A model generated the notes under the pieces. The model was not told the DNA's origin. It did not search any database and saw nothing but the letters and a program-made list of their open reading frames with translations. A stretch of 64,000 nt of DNA from Sinisalibacter aestuarii (GTDB lineage: Bacteria > Pseudomonadota > Alphaproteobacteria > Rhodobacterales > Rhodobacteraceae): positions 62,001 through 126,000 of the forward strand of contig NZ_BROH01000009.1 of NCBI RefSeq assembly GCF_027923545.1, written 5' to 3'. Below are positions 48,388-57,066 of the stretch, piece after piece; position 1 is the stretch's first letter, and the number at the start of each line of letters is the position of its first letter. A program made the translations under genes and the position numbers.

Positions 48388-50231
48388 GCCGCCGCTTCTT
48401 CTTCCTCGGCCGCCTGCCGGACCCACATCGCGGCGTATTTGCCGCCCCGGTCCAGCAGCGCGTCATGGGTGCCCTCTTCGGTGACCACGCCGTTTTCCAG
48501 CACCACGATCCGGTCGGCATCGACGATGGTCGAGAGCCGGTGCGCGATGGTGATCACGGTGCGGCCCTGGCCCATCGCCTTGAGGCTCACCTGAATATCG
48601 CGCTCGGTCTCGGTGTCGAGCGCGCTGGTGGCCTCGTCGAGCAGCAGGATCGGCGGGTTCTTCAGCAGCGTGCGGGCGATCCCCACCCGCTGCTTCTCGC
48701 CGCCCGAAAGTTTCAGCCCGCGTTCGCCCACCGCCGTCTCGTAGCCCTCCGGCAGCGACATGATGAAATCGTGGATCTTCGCCGCCTTCGCCGCCGCCTC
48801 GATCTCGGCAAAGCTGGCGCCAGCCCGGCCATAGGCGATATTGTAGCGGATCGTGTCGTTGAACAGCACCGTATCCTGCGGCACCACGCCGATGGCGGCG
48901 TGCACGCTGTCCTGCGTCACGTCGCGCAGATCCTGCCCGTCGATCGTCACCGCCCCGCCGCTCACGTCGTAGAAGCGGAACAGCAGCCGGCCGATGGTGG
49001 ATTTGCCCGAGCCGGACGGGCCGACCAGCGCCACCGTCTCGCCCGCGGGCACATCGACGGTGATGCCATGCAGGATCGGTCGGGCCGGATCGTAACCGAA
49101 TTCGACGGCGTCGAGCCGGACATGGCCGCCGGTCACCTTGAGCGGGGCCGCCCCCGGCTTGTCGGTCACCTCGGCGGGCTGTTCGAGCAGATCGAACATC
49201 TCGGCCATATCCACCAGCGCCTGGCGGATCTCGCGGTAGACGGAGCCGAGAAAGTTCAGCGGCATGGTGATCTGCACCATATAGGCGTTGACCATGACGA
49301 AATCGCCCACGGTAAGCTGGCCGTTCTGCACGCCGATAGCGGCAAGGATCATCACCGCGACAAGGCCCGCCGTGATGATGAAGCTCTGCCCGGCATTGAG
49401 GAAGGCAAGCGATTGCGAGGTCTTGACCGCCGCCGTCTCGTAGCCCGCCATCGAAGCGTCGTAGCGCTCGGCCTCGCGCCTGTCGGCGTTGAAATACTTC
49501 ACCGTCTCGAAGTTGAGCAGCGAGTCGATGGCCTTCTGGTGCGCCTCCTGGTCCTGGTCGTTCATCTGCTTGCGGATCTTCACCCGCCACTCGGTGACCG
49601 TGAAGGTGAACCAGACATAGAGCGCGATGGTGGCGACGACGACGGCCAGATACCAGACATCGAACAGCCAGAAAAAGATCGCCGCGACCATGAACAGCTC
49701 AAGAAACAGCGGGCCGATGTTGAACAACAGGAAGCGCAGCAGGAATTCCACCCCCTTCACGCCCCGTTCCATGATCCGGCTGAGCGTGCCGGTCTTGCGG
49801 GTGATGTGGTAGCGCAGGCTCAGCGCGTGGATGTGCTGGAACGTTTCCAGCGCCAGCGCCCTCAGCGCACGCTGCGCCACCTTGGCAAAGACCGAGTCGC
49901 GAAATTGCTGGAACCCGACCGACAGGAACCGCGCCACGCCATAGGCCACGGTCAGCCCGATGGCCCCCATCCCCAGCATCCAGGCGCTGCTGACCTCACC
50001 CTCGCCGGTGAGCGTATCGACCGCGGTCTTGTAAAACAGCGGCGTGGCCACCGCGACGAGCTTGGCGGCAAACAGGAAGAGCATCGCCACAACGACGCGC
50101 ACCTTGATCTCGGTCTGACCTTTGGGCCAGAGATACGGCGCCGCGCGCCGGATCGTGCGCATCCCCTGCCCCTTGCGCGCTCCGCTCACCATCTCGTCGG
50201 AAATCGTCGTGCGCCCGCCGCCTCGTCTCAT
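48384..50231 (-). CDS. ABC transporter, Atm1/HMT1-type half exporter
   Basis: Fused permease-ATPase half transporter of about 615 aa. The Atm1-type membrane domain shows LRYHITRKTGTLSRIMERG and DSLLNFETVKYFNADRREAE, marks of the heavy-metal/glutathione family. The ATPase has Walker A GPSGSGKSTIGRLLF, signature LSGGEKQRVGIARTLL, Walker B ILLLDEATSALD and switch AHRLST. The N-terminal start is uncertain; the ATG at 50231 (after AAGGGGACA) is more likely than that at 50246. Family members export glutathione-bound iron-sulfur precursors or metals. The sulfotransferase follows with a GTGA overlap, which is unusual for Atm1. A LysM gene lies upstream at 97 bp. Confidence 0.88.
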   Translation of the reverse strand: MRRGGGRTTISDEMVSGARKGQGMRTIRRAAPYLWPKGQTEIKVRVVVAMLFLFAAKLVAVATPLFYKTAVDTLTGEGEVSSAWMLGMGAIGLTVAYGVARFLSVGFQQFRDSVFAKVAQRALRALALETFQHIHALSLRYHITRKTGTLSRIMERGVKGVEFLLRFLLFNIGPLFLELFMVAAIFFWLFDVWYLAVVVATIALYVWFTFTVTEWRVKIRKQMNDQDQEAHQKAIDSLLNFETVKYFNADRREAERYDASMAGYETAAVKTSQSLAFLNAGQSFIITAGLVAVMILAAIGVQNGQLTVGDFVMVNAYMVQITMPLNFLGSVYREIRQALVDMAEMFDLLEQPAEVTDKPGAAPLKVTGGHVRLDAVEFGYDPARPILHGITVDVPAGETVALVGPSGSGKSTIGRLLFRFYDVSGGAVTIDGQDLRDVTQDSVHAAIGVVPQDTVLFNDTIRYNIAYGRAGASFAEIEAAAKAAKIHDFIMSLPEGYETAVGERGLKLSGGEKQRVGIARTLLKNPPILLLDEATSALDTETERDIQVSLKAMGQGRTVITIAHRLSTIVDADRIVVLENGVVTEEGTHDALLDRGGKYAAMWVRQAAEEEEAAA

Positions 50232-50327
50232 GCCTGTCCCCTTCATTGATGAAGGTGAGATAGGCCCGGCGGCGCGAAAAGGCCAGAGGCGGCCCGCCCA
50301 TTGCGCCGGTCCGGCGCGGCGGCGGCG

Positions 50328-51806
50328 CTATTCGTCACTGTCCGGCAGGGTGAAGACCTGGCCGGGATAGATCCAGTCGGGATCGCGGATCTGGTCGCGG
50401 TTGGCGTCGAAGATCTTCCAGTACTCGATCCCTTCGCCGTAGCGGCCCTTGGCGATGGCCCAGAGCGTATTGCCCGGCTGCACGGTGACCGCCGAGACCG
50501 GCTGGCCGCTCGCCGCCGCCTGCGCACCCGCCGCCGCCAGCACCGCCGGCTCTTCGCGCAGGAACGGCGTTTCGACCCGCGAGATCACCTTGCCCTCGGC
50601 GGTCACGCTGTCCACACGCAGGGTATAAACCCCCGCTTCGACATCGGGCAGCGGTGCGCGCCATTGCCCGCCGGGGCCGACCTCGGCGCTGCCCACGGGC
50701 GCGTTGTCGAGGTAGATGTTGAGCCGGGTCTCGCCCAGGCCCCGCCCGGCAAGCGCCACTTCGCCGCGGTCGTCATAGGCGATCGCGTCGATCGAGAGTT
50801 GCGGGTTCGGGCCGGGATCCTGCAAGACCTGCACCCCGTCCGGCCCGGCCAGCAGGATGCGCGGCGCGGGCGGTTCGGCGGCAGGGGCAGGCGCCGGTTC
50901 GGGCGCCGGTGATGCGGGTTCGGCGGCTGGCGCCGGGGCGGCTTCGGGGGCGGGTTCCACCGCAGGTGCGGCGTCCGGCTCAGATTCAGGCGCCGTGCCG
51001 GGTTCCGGCGTGGCGGGCGCGCTTGGTGTGGCCGGCGCGCTCGGCGCCTCCGGCGCAGCCGGGGCCTCCGCCACGGCCTCCGACCCGGTTGCCGGTGCTT
51101 CGGCGGCCATCGCCTCGCCCGCAGACTCCGCCGCCGGTTCGGCAGGCGGCGCGGCGGTTTCGGGGGCCGGCGCGGAAGGTGTGGGCTGCGCGGGCGCTTC
51201 GGCCTCTCCCGGCATCTCCGCCGGGGCAGGATCGGCCAGCGCCACCGTTTCTTCCGGCATCTCGACGCCTTCGACGATCACGCTCGTCACCGAGGGCAGC
51301 ACCGTGCCGTCGGGCAGGCGCGCTTCCAACGTCATCACCCGGTCCACATCCATCGGCGGCAGCGAGAACATGGCAACGAAATTCGCCCCGCCATCGGCAT
51401 CGGCTTCGGCCACCGGCGCGCCATCGACGATCACCGATATGGCGGCGCCCGGCTCGGCCCGGCCGGCGACCAGCGCGCTGCCGTCAGGGCGGATGCGCAC
51501 CACGTCGAACCCCGGCGCGAGCGCCTCGGGGGGCTCGGGCGCCTCGGGTGCCGCTGGAGCGGCCTCCGGCGCTTGCGCCTCCACCTGTGGGGTTTCGTCC
51601 TCGGTGGCGGGTGCCACGGGCGCCTCAATCTCCTCGGGCGCGTCGCTCTCCGCCGGGGTATCCGGCACGGCAGCCACCTCGGCAGGCGGCATATCCTCCT
51701 GCGCCGGCGGTGCGAACAGCACCCAGCCCAGCCCTGCGACGATAATCAGGATGAGTGCGCCGACCAATCCGCCGACCCAGCCCGAAAACAATTTGCCCAT
51801 GTTCAT
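50328..51806 (-). CDS. LysM-domain protein with long Ala/Pro/Glu linker
   Basis: A 492-aa single-pass membrane protein. The N-terminal helix reads WVGGLVGALILIIVAGLGWVLF. A long low-complexity region of Ala, Pro and Glu follows (EAPAPAAEPA-type runs). Two Big-like or immunoglobulin-type modules are suggested by SALVAGRAEPGAAISVIVDG and EVALAGRGLGETRLNIYLDN. The C-terminal LysM module is SAVTVQPGNTLWAIAKGRYG with IYPGQVF. It is likely periplasmic and anchored to peptidoglycan. The start at 51806 follows GGGATACGGGAC. Low-complexity coding regions like this also yield long spurious antisense frames. Confidence 0.85.
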   Translation of the reverse strand: MNMGKLFSGWVGGLVGALILIIVAGLGWVLFAPPAQEDMPPAEVAAVPDTPAESDAPEEIEAPVAPATEDETPQVEAQAPEAAPAAPEAPEPPEALAPGFDVVRIRPDGSALVAGRAEPGAAISVIVDGAPVAEADADGGANFVAMFSLPPMDVDRVMTLEARLPDGTVLPSVTSVIVEGVEMPEETVALADPAPAEMPGEAEAPAQPTPSAPAPETAAPPAEPAAESAGEAMAAEAPATGSEAVAEAPAAPEAPSAPATPSAPATPEPGTAPESEPDAAPAVEPAPEAAPAPAAEPASPAPEPAPAPAAEPPAPRILLAGPDGVQVLQDPGPNPQLSIDAIAYDDRGEVALAGRGLGETRLNIYLDNAPVGSAEVGPGGQWRAPLPDVEAGVYTLRVDSVTAEGKVISRVETPFLREEPAVLAAAGAQAAASGQPVSAVTVQPGNTLWAIAKGRYGEGIEYWKIFDANRDQIRDPDWIYPGQVFTLPDSDE

Positions 51807-51905
51807 GTCCCGTATCCCCTGCGAGCCCGCTCTTCGGCTGGGTTCTTGTGGCAGCCTATCAACCCGGCTACACCCGGTCAAAAGTCTTTCGCCAAAGGGG
51901 ATGCC

Positions 51906-52463
51906 ATGAGTTCCGCAACCGCCTCCGTCTGTGTCTATTGCGGCTCACGTTTCGGAGCCGATCCCGCCTATCGCGAAGAGGCGACGGCGCTCGGCGCCGC
52001 GCTGGCGGAGGAAGGCTGGCGGCTGGTCTACGGCGCGGGCGATGTCGGGCTGATGGGCGCGGTGGCCAATGCCACGCAAAATGCCGGCGGCGAGACCTTC
52101 GGGGTGATCCCCGTGCACCTGCTCAGGCACGAAGTCGGCAAGCGCGATCTGTCGGCCTTCATCGTCACCGAGAACATGCATGAGCGCAAAAAGGTGATGT
52201 TCATGAATTCCGACGCCATCGTGGTGCTGCCCGGCGGCGCCGGATCGCTCGACGAATTCTTCGAAGTGCTCACCTGGCGTCAGCTCGGCCTGCATGACAA
52301 GCCCGTCTTCCTGCTCAACACCAACGGCTATTGGGAGCCGCTCATCGGCCTTGTCGACCACGTGATCGCGCAGGGCTTCGCGGAAGCCTCGCTCAAGGGC
52401 TACATGGCCGTGGTGCCCGACGTGCCGACGCTCGCCGCCAGCCTGCGCGCCGCCCTGTCCTGA
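51906..52463 (+). CDS. LOG family protein (TIGR00730-type, cytokinin riboside monophosphate phosphoribohydrolase-like)
   Basis: A 185-aa Rossmann-fold protein of the LOG family, which hydrolyses nucleoside 5'-monophosphates such as AMP or cytokinin forms. The signature is VVLPGGAGSLDEFFEVLTWRQ, the PGGxGTxxE motif with Ser for Thr. Other marks are VYCGSRFGADPAY and LVYGAGDVGLMGAVANA. The ATG at 51906 follows AAAGGGG. Its 3' end overlaps the convergent rarD coding region by 64 bp. In bacteria its role is usually in purine or nucleotide salvage. Confidence 0.88.
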   Translation: MSSATASVCVYCGSRFGADPAYREEATALGAALAEEGWRLVYGAGDVGLMGAVANATQNAGGETFGVIPVHLLRHEVGKRDLSAFIVTENMHERKKVMFMNSDAIVVLPGGAGSLDEFFEVLTWRQLGLHDKPVFLLNTNGYWEPLIGLVDHVIAQGFAEASLKGYMAVVPDVPTLAASLRAALS

Positions 52464-53344
52464 CGCAGCGTCTCGACCGAATAGACCGCGACCGCCCCCC
52501 AGATCAGCGGAAAGGCGATCCAGTGCCAGCGCGTCACAGGTTCTAGAAAAATAGTAGATGCGATAACGAATTGCAGCGTGGGATTGATGTATTGCATCAC
52601 CCCCACCGTGCCCATCGGCAAGCTGCGCGAGGCGGTGGTGAACAGCATCAGCGGCATCGCCGTCAGCACGCCGGAAAACATCAGAAGCAGGCTGTCATGC
52701 CAGGACTGGCCGAAGGCGCCGAGATTGCGCCCGACAACCCCGGTCCAGCCCTGCATATGCACACCCCAGAGCCAGATCAGCGCCAACGGCGCCAGCACCA
52801 CCACTTCGGCGGTGACGGAAACGGTCGGCCCCGCCACCTGCAATTTCTTCACCACACCATAGATACCGAAGGTGAAGGCGAGGCCCAGCGAGATCCAGGG
52901 CGCGACACCGAGTCCGAGGGTGAGCACTCCCACCGCCAGCACCGCCAGCAACACCGCGAGCCATTTGAGCCGGGTCAGCCGCTCGCCAAACACCACCATC
53001 CCCAGCAGCACCGCCACCAGCGGGAAGATGTAATAGCCAAGGCTCGCCTCGACGGCATGGCCCGTCTGGATCGAGTAGATGAACATGAACCAGTTCACGG
53101 AAATCGCCAGTGCCGCCAGGGTGACGAGCGCCAGGCTGCGCGGGCGGGCGAGCAGCCGGACAAGCTCGCCCAGCCTGCCCCGCAGGCCCAGCACAACGCC
53201 GAAAAAGACCAGCGACCAGAGCGTGCGATGCGCCAGCACTTCGAGCGGCGGCACATGGGCCAGAAGCTTGTAATAAAGCGACGAGAGGCCCCAGATCACC
53301 GTGGCCCCGATCATCGCCGCCATGCCTCTGGACGTGTCGCTCAT
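52400..53344 (-). CDS. rarD: EamA/RarD family transporter
   Basis: A 314-aa membrane protein of the RarD subgroup of EamA drug/metabolite transporters, with about ten hydrophobic helices in two EamA halves. Marks are SRGMAAMIGATVIWGLSSLYYKLL and GVMQYINPTLQFVIASTIFLEPVT. The start at 53344 follows AAGGCGGG. The last codons (RLAASVGTSGTTAM) are encoded opposite the end of the LOG gene, giving a 64-bp tail-to-tail overlap. Substrate is unknown, as for most RarD proteins. It diverges from tnaA. Confidence 0.9.
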   Translation of the reverse strand: MSDTSRGMAAMIGATVIWGLSSLYYKLLAHVPPLEVLAHRTLWSLVFFGVVLGLRGRLGELVRLLARPRSLALVTLAALAISVNWFMFIYSIQTGHAVEASLGYYIFPLVAVLLGMVVFGERLTRLKWLAVLLAVLAVGVLTLGLGVAPWISLGLAFTFGIYGVVKKLQVAGPTVSVTAEVVVLAPLALIWLWGVHMQGWTGVVGRNLGAFGQSWHDSLLLMFSGVLTAMPLMLFTTASRSLPMGTVGVMQYINPTLQFVIASTIFLEPVTRWHWIAFPLIWGAVAVYSVETLRQDRAARRLAASVGTSGTTAM

Positions 53345-53532
53345 CCCCGCCTTGGGCCAGTTTCGCCCCTGCCTGTCAAGGCTTGACGGCACGGCCCGGA
53401 GGATGAGACAACCGGGGCGCAACCCAATGGGCGCTGAGCGCGGTCCGGACGCATCCGGGCAACCGCGGCGCTTCGGCCCCATCGTGCAAAGGTTGCCACG
53501 AATCCCCGGGGCCGGAATTCAGGAGCCCCGCG

Positions 53533-54897
53533 ATGAAAACCATCATCGAACCCTTCCGCATCAAATCCGTCGAACCGATCCGCATGACCACCCGCGAGGA
53601 GCGCGCGCGGCTGATCCGCGAGGCGGGATACAACGTCTTCGCGCTGCATTCCGACGATGTGCTGATCGACCTGCTGACCGACTCGGGCACCGGCGCGATG
53701 AGCGCGGCGCAATGGGCCGCCGTGATGCGCGGCGACGAGAGCTATGCCGGATCGCCCAGCTACTACCGCTTCCGCGATGCGGTGCAGGCGCTGATGCCGT
53801 TCAAACATGTGATCCCCACCCACCAGGGCCGCGCCGCCGAGGCGATCCTGTTCGACGTGTTCGGCGGTGCCGGCAAGCGGATCCCGTCCAACACCCATTT
53901 CGACACCACCCGCGGCAATATCGAATCCACCGGCGCCGGGGCGGACGATCTGGTGATCGCCGAGGGGCGCGATCCGGCGAACCTGCATCCGTTCAAGGGC
54001 AATATGGATCTGGACCGGCTCGATGCCTATCTCGGCGAGCACGGCGCGTCGGTGCCCTGCGTGATGCTCACCATCACCAACAATGCCGGCGGCGGCCAGC
54101 CGGTGAGCCTTGAGAATATCCGCGCCACCGCCGCCATCGCCCGCGCCCATGGCAAGCCCTTCTTCATCGACGGCTGCCGCTTCGCCGAGAACGCCTGGTT
54201 CATCAAGAGCCGCGAACCAGGCCAGCAGGACCGCACGATCCCCGATATCGTGCGCGATTGCTTCGCCGAGGCCGACGGGATGACGATGAGCGCCAAGAAG
54301 GACGCCTTCGGCAATATCGGCGGCTGGCTGGCGCTGAACGACGATGCGCTGGCCGAGGAGGCGCGCAACCACCTGATCCGCACCGAGGGCTTTCCCACCT
54401 ATGGCGGGCTGGCCGGGCGCGATCTGGAGGCGCTGGCGCAGGGGTTGAGCGAGATCGTCGACGAGGATTACCTGCGCTACCGCATCCGCACCAACGAATA
54501 CATCATCGAAAAGCTCGACGCGCTCGGCGTGCCGGTGGTGAAGCCGGCGGGCGGCCATGCGGTGTTTGTCGATGCGCGGGCCTGGCTCAGCCACATCCCG
54601 CCGCTGGAATATCCCGGCCAGGCGCTGGCCGTGGCGCTCTACGAGATTGCCGGGGTGCGCTCGGTGGAGATCGGCACGGTGATGTTCGGCCGCCACCCGG
54701 ACGGGTCGGAAACCCCCGCCGCGATGGACCTCGTGCGCCTCGCCTTCCCGCGCCGCACCTATACCCAGAGCCATGCCGATTACATCGTCGAGGCCTTCGG
54801 TGAGCTGGCGGAGGTGAAAGACAGCCTCACCGGCTACCGCATCGTGAAGGAGCCGAAGCTGATGCGCCACTTCACCTGCCTGTTCGAGAGGCTGTGA
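53533..54897 (+). CDS. tnaA: Tryptophanase (tyrosine phenol-lyase family)
   Basis: PLP-dependent beta-eliminating lyase of 454 aa. The PLP lysine is in GMTMSAKKDAFGNIGGWLAL, and the family marks IDLLTDSGTGAMSA, PTHQGRAAEA and EGFPTYGGLAGRDLEALA are present. The choice between tryptophanase and tyrosine phenol-lyase can be read from the residue corresponding to TPL Arg381: here GVRSVEIGTV has Ile, as in tryptophanase. The His of LMRHFTCLF, equivalent to the tryptophanase His463, is also present. I therefore favour tryptophan to indole, pyruvate and ammonia. No tryptophan permease is nearby. Confidence 0.8.
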   Translation: MKTIIEPFRIKSVEPIRMTTREERARLIREAGYNVFALHSDDVLIDLLTDSGTGAMSAAQWAAVMRGDESYAGSPSYYRFRDAVQALMPFKHVIPTHQGRAAEAILFDVFGGAGKRIPSNTHFDTTRGNIESTGAGADDLVIAEGRDPANLHPFKGNMDLDRLDAYLGEHGASVPCVMLTITNNAGGGQPVSLENIRATAAIARAHGKPFFIDGCRFAENAWFIKSREPGQQDRTIPDIVRDCFAEADGMTMSAKKDAFGNIGGWLALNDDALAEEARNHLIRTEGFPTYGGLAGRDLEALAQGLSEIVDEDYLRYRIRTNEYIIEKLDALGVPVVKPAGGHAVFVDARAWLSHIPPLEYPGQALAVALYEIAGVRSVEIGTVMFGRHPDGSETPAAMDLVRLAFPRRTYTQSHADYIVEAFGELAEVKDSLTGYRIVKEPKLMRHFTCLFERL

Positions 54898-54904
54898 GGC
54901 CGGG

Positions 54905-54957
54905 CCGGGGGTTTCACACCCCCGGACCCCCGTGGGATATTTTGAGCAAGATGAAGG
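54905..54957 (+). repeat. Dispersed GC-hairpin/GTATTT repeat, copy 4
   Basis: CGGGGGTTTCACACCCCCG is followed by GACCCCCGTGGGATATTTTG and AGCAAGATGAAG. It matches the copy translated in nnr (20501-20556). It lies just after tnaA, in front of the sodB terminator. Confidence 0.65.
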
Positions 54958-54968
54958 ACCAGACACAA

Positions 54969-54993
54969 AACCGGCCCCGCGATGGGGCCGGTT
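54969..54993. terminator. Bidirectional hairpin terminator
   Basis: AACCGGCCCC-GCGAT-GGGGCCGGTT has a perfect 10-bp stem between tnaA and the convergent sodB. On the minus strand it is followed by TTTGTGTCTGG, and so may end sodB. Confidence 0.7.
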
Positions 54994-55016
54994 GTGGTGT
55001 GTCGCTGTAGCGCGGA

Positions 55017-55616
55017 TCACATCCGCGAGGCGACGTTTTCCCAGTTGACCAGCTTGTCGAGGAAGTTGGTGAGGTAGGCCGGGCGCTTGTTGCGGAAGTC
55101 GATGTAGTAGGAATGCTCCCACACGTCGCAGCCGAGCAGCGCGGTCTGGCCGAAGCAGAGCGGGTTCACGCCGTTCTCGGTCTTGGTGACTTTCAGCGAC
55201 CCGTCGGCATCCTTCACCAGCCAGGCCCAGCCCGAGCCGAACTGGCCGGCACCGGCGGCGGCGAAGTCTTCCTTGAACTTGTCGACCGAGCCGAAGGTCT
55301 CGACCAGCGCCTTTTCCAGCTCGCCCGGCATTTTCGTCTCGCCTGGCCCCATCATTTCCCAGAACTGGGTGTGGTTCCAGTGCTGCGAGGCGTTGTTGAA
55401 GATACCGTTCTGCGCCACGGCGCCGGCCTGGTAGGTGCCTTTGACGATGTCTTCGAGCGATTTGCCCTCCCACTCGGTGCCCGCGATCAGCTTCGAGCCG
55501 TTATCGACATAGGCTTTGTGGTGCAGGTCGTGGTGGTATTCCATCGTCTCCGCCGACATGCCGAGATCGGCGAGCGCGTCATGGGCATAGGGAAGGTCGG
55601 GAAGGGTGAAGGTCAT
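55017..55616 (-). CDS. sodB: Fe/Mn superoxide dismutase
   Basis: A 199-aa cytoplasmic superoxide dismutase. The metal ligands are visible: first His in MSAETMEYHHDLHHKAYVDN, second in ASQHWNHTQFWEM, Asp and last His in CDVWEHSYYIDFRNKR. The QFGSGWAWLV segment is typical. Discriminating Fe from Mn use is not certain from sequence; the pattern resembles alphaproteobacterial FeSOD. It shares the TTGACCTTTCCCCC -35 string and GGAGACCC ribosome site with trkA. It is followed in the other direction by tnaA. Confidence 0.95.
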   Translation of the reverse strand: MTFTLPDLPYAHDALADLGMSAETMEYHHDLHHKAYVDNGSKLIAGTEWEGKSLEDIVKGTYQAGAVAQNGIFNNASQHWNHTQFWEMMGPGETKMPGELEKALVETFGSVDKFKEDFAAAGAGQFGSGWAWLVKDADGSLKVTKTENGVNPLCFGQTALLGCDVWEHSYYIDFRNKRPAYLTNFLDKLVNWENVASRM

Positions 55617-55679
55617 GGGGGGTCTCCCTGTTCTGATCGTTTCTCTCAGGTACTAGATGGTCCACCCGGGGGGGAAAGG

Positions 55680-56492
55680 TCAAGGACTCCCGCGCAAACT
55701 TTCCCGCGAGACCGGCAATCTCCAGGCGACGAGAGCGGCAAGGCAGAGGCCGGCCAGCACCACCAGCGCCTCCGGCCGCGCGGCGAAGGCGAGCGAATTG
55801 TCGATCGTCACGATCCCCGGCGTGAGCAATGGCCAGGCGAGCGTATTGGCGACGCCATGGGCGATCACCGCCGGCCAGAACGAGCCGGTGCGCCTCCGCC
55901 AGACACCGTAGAGCAGCGCCATCGCCACCATCGCCACGAAGAACAGCAGGAAGAACAGCGGCAGCGGCAGGGTGGTGTAGCCCGGCTGCGACAGCACGTA
56001 GCCGACATGCCAGGCCCACCAGATCACCGCCACGAGCAGGTGGCGCGGCAGCGCCGGCAGGCCGAGGCTTTCGAGCCGCGGTTCGAGATAGCCCCGCCAG
56101 CTGAATTCCTCGGAGAAGGCATAGATCAGCACCACCGGCGCGCCGGTGAGCACCGCCATGGCCAGCGCCCTGCCCCAGCCCGGCTGGAACTGGACCACGC
56201 TCAGCGCCGCGCCGATACCGAGACCGAGGGCAAAGAGCACCGGGAACAGCAGGAGCGCTGTGAGATAGACGCCCGGATGCGCCCGCAGCCCCGGGCGGAA
56301 GCCGGCATCGCCCCAGCCATCGCCCGCAAACAGCCGCATCCCCAGCGTGACCAGCAGCGGCGACAGGATGAACAACAGCCCGCCAAGGCCCTGAACCGCG
56401 AAATAGTTGAGCCCGGCGATATTGCCGATGCCGAGCACCAGAAGCGTGAAAATCACGATATTGCGCCAGCGCGCCGGTGAGGTCTTAGCCAT
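55680..56492 (-). CDS. CPBP family intramembrane glutamic endopeptidase
   Basis: A 270-aa polytopic membrane protease of the CAAX/Abi (CPBP) family, linked to peptide or immunity-type processing. The catalytic EExxxR motif is AFSEEFSWRGYLEPRL; the second histidine region is IWWAWHVGYVLS and the third is VIAHGVANTLAW. Seven or eight hydrophobic helices can be traced. Its start ATG overlaps the 3' end of the padR gene, so the two form an operon. The substrate is unknown. Members are often controlled by the PadR repressor next to them. Confidence 0.85.
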   Translation of the reverse strand: MAKTSPARWRNIVIFTLLVLGIGNIAGLNYFAVQGLGGLLFILSPLLVTLGMRLFAGDGWGDAGFRPGLRAHPGVYLTALLLFPVLFALGLGIGAALSVVQFQPGWGRALAMAVLTGAPVVLIYAFSEEFSWRGYLEPRLESLGLPALPRHLLVAVIWWAWHVGYVLSQPGYTTLPLPLFFLLFFVAMVAMALLYGVWRRRTGSFWPAVIAHGVANTLAWPLLTPGIVTIDNSLAFAARPEALVVLAGLCLAALVAWRLPVSRESLRGSP

Positions 56493-57024
56493 CCTGTTCT
56501 CCAATTTCATTGAGCAGCGCCGCCGCCCAGTCGCGCTCGGCCCTGGCATGGGCGGCGCCGTTTTCCTGCGTTGCGAGCCGCAGCCGGCCCTCAAGCCCGG
56601 TCTCTGCCGCCTGTTGCGCCTCGGCGCGCACCTCGTCGAGCGCCGACAGCAGCGCCTCGGCCTCGGCGATCCGGGCGGCAAGAAGCGCGCGCACACCCCC
56701 TGCCCCGAGCCGGCCGACGAAGAACAGCCGCATCAGGAAGGGTTCGCGCGATGGGGTGATGCCGATCGGTTCGGCCAGCCAGCGGTCAAGCTCGGCCAGC
56801 CCTTCGGGGCGGATCGAATGCACCTGACGGTTCGGCTTGGCGGTTTGTTCCTCGGTCTCGACCGCGACCAGCCCGTCCGCCACCAACCCCGACAAGGTGC
56901 GGTAGATCTGCGCCTGGTCGGCGGGCCAGAAATGGCTGACCGAGCGGGCCATGTGCCGTTTCAGATCATAGCCCGTCATCGGGCAATGGGCGAGGAATCC
57001 GAGAATCGCGTGACGTAGAGACAT
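56485..57024 (-). CDS. PadR family transcriptional regulator
   Basis: A 179-aa regulator. The winged HTH is MSLRHAILGFLAHCPMTGYDLKRHM, with FWPADQAQIYRTLSGLVADGLV, characteristic of PadR. The Vir-type C-terminal domain (REPFLMRLFFVGRL) follows as an alpha-helical dimerisation part. The ATG at 57024 follows AAGGGCGG. A 34-bp inverted repeat at 57033-57066 precedes it and may be its own operator. It overlaps the CPBP gene by 8 bp. The signal sensed is unknown. Confidence 0.9.
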   Translation of the reverse strand: MSLRHAILGFLAHCPMTGYDLKRHMARSVSHFWPADQAQIYRTLSGLVADGLVAVETEEQTAKPNRQVHSIRPEGLAELDRWLAEPIGITPSREPFLMRLFFVGRLGAGGVRALLAARIAEAEALLSALDEVRAEAQQAAETGLEGRLRLATQENGAAHARAERDWAAALLNEIGEQDG

Positions 57025-57032
57025 GCCGCCCT

Positions 57033-57066
57033 TATAGGACATATCTCATATATGACAAGTCCTATA
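57033..57066. promoter_or_regulatory. Dyad operator in front of padR
   Basis: TATAGGAC (57033-57040) and GTCCTATA (57059-57066) form a perfect inverted repeat with an 18-bp AT-rich spacer. The spacer holds CATAT-N5-ATATG. A minus-strand promoter TTGTCA-16-TATAAG lies in the dyad, so binding should block transcription of padR. Also, soxG ends nearby, making the gap between them very short. Confidence 0.6.
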
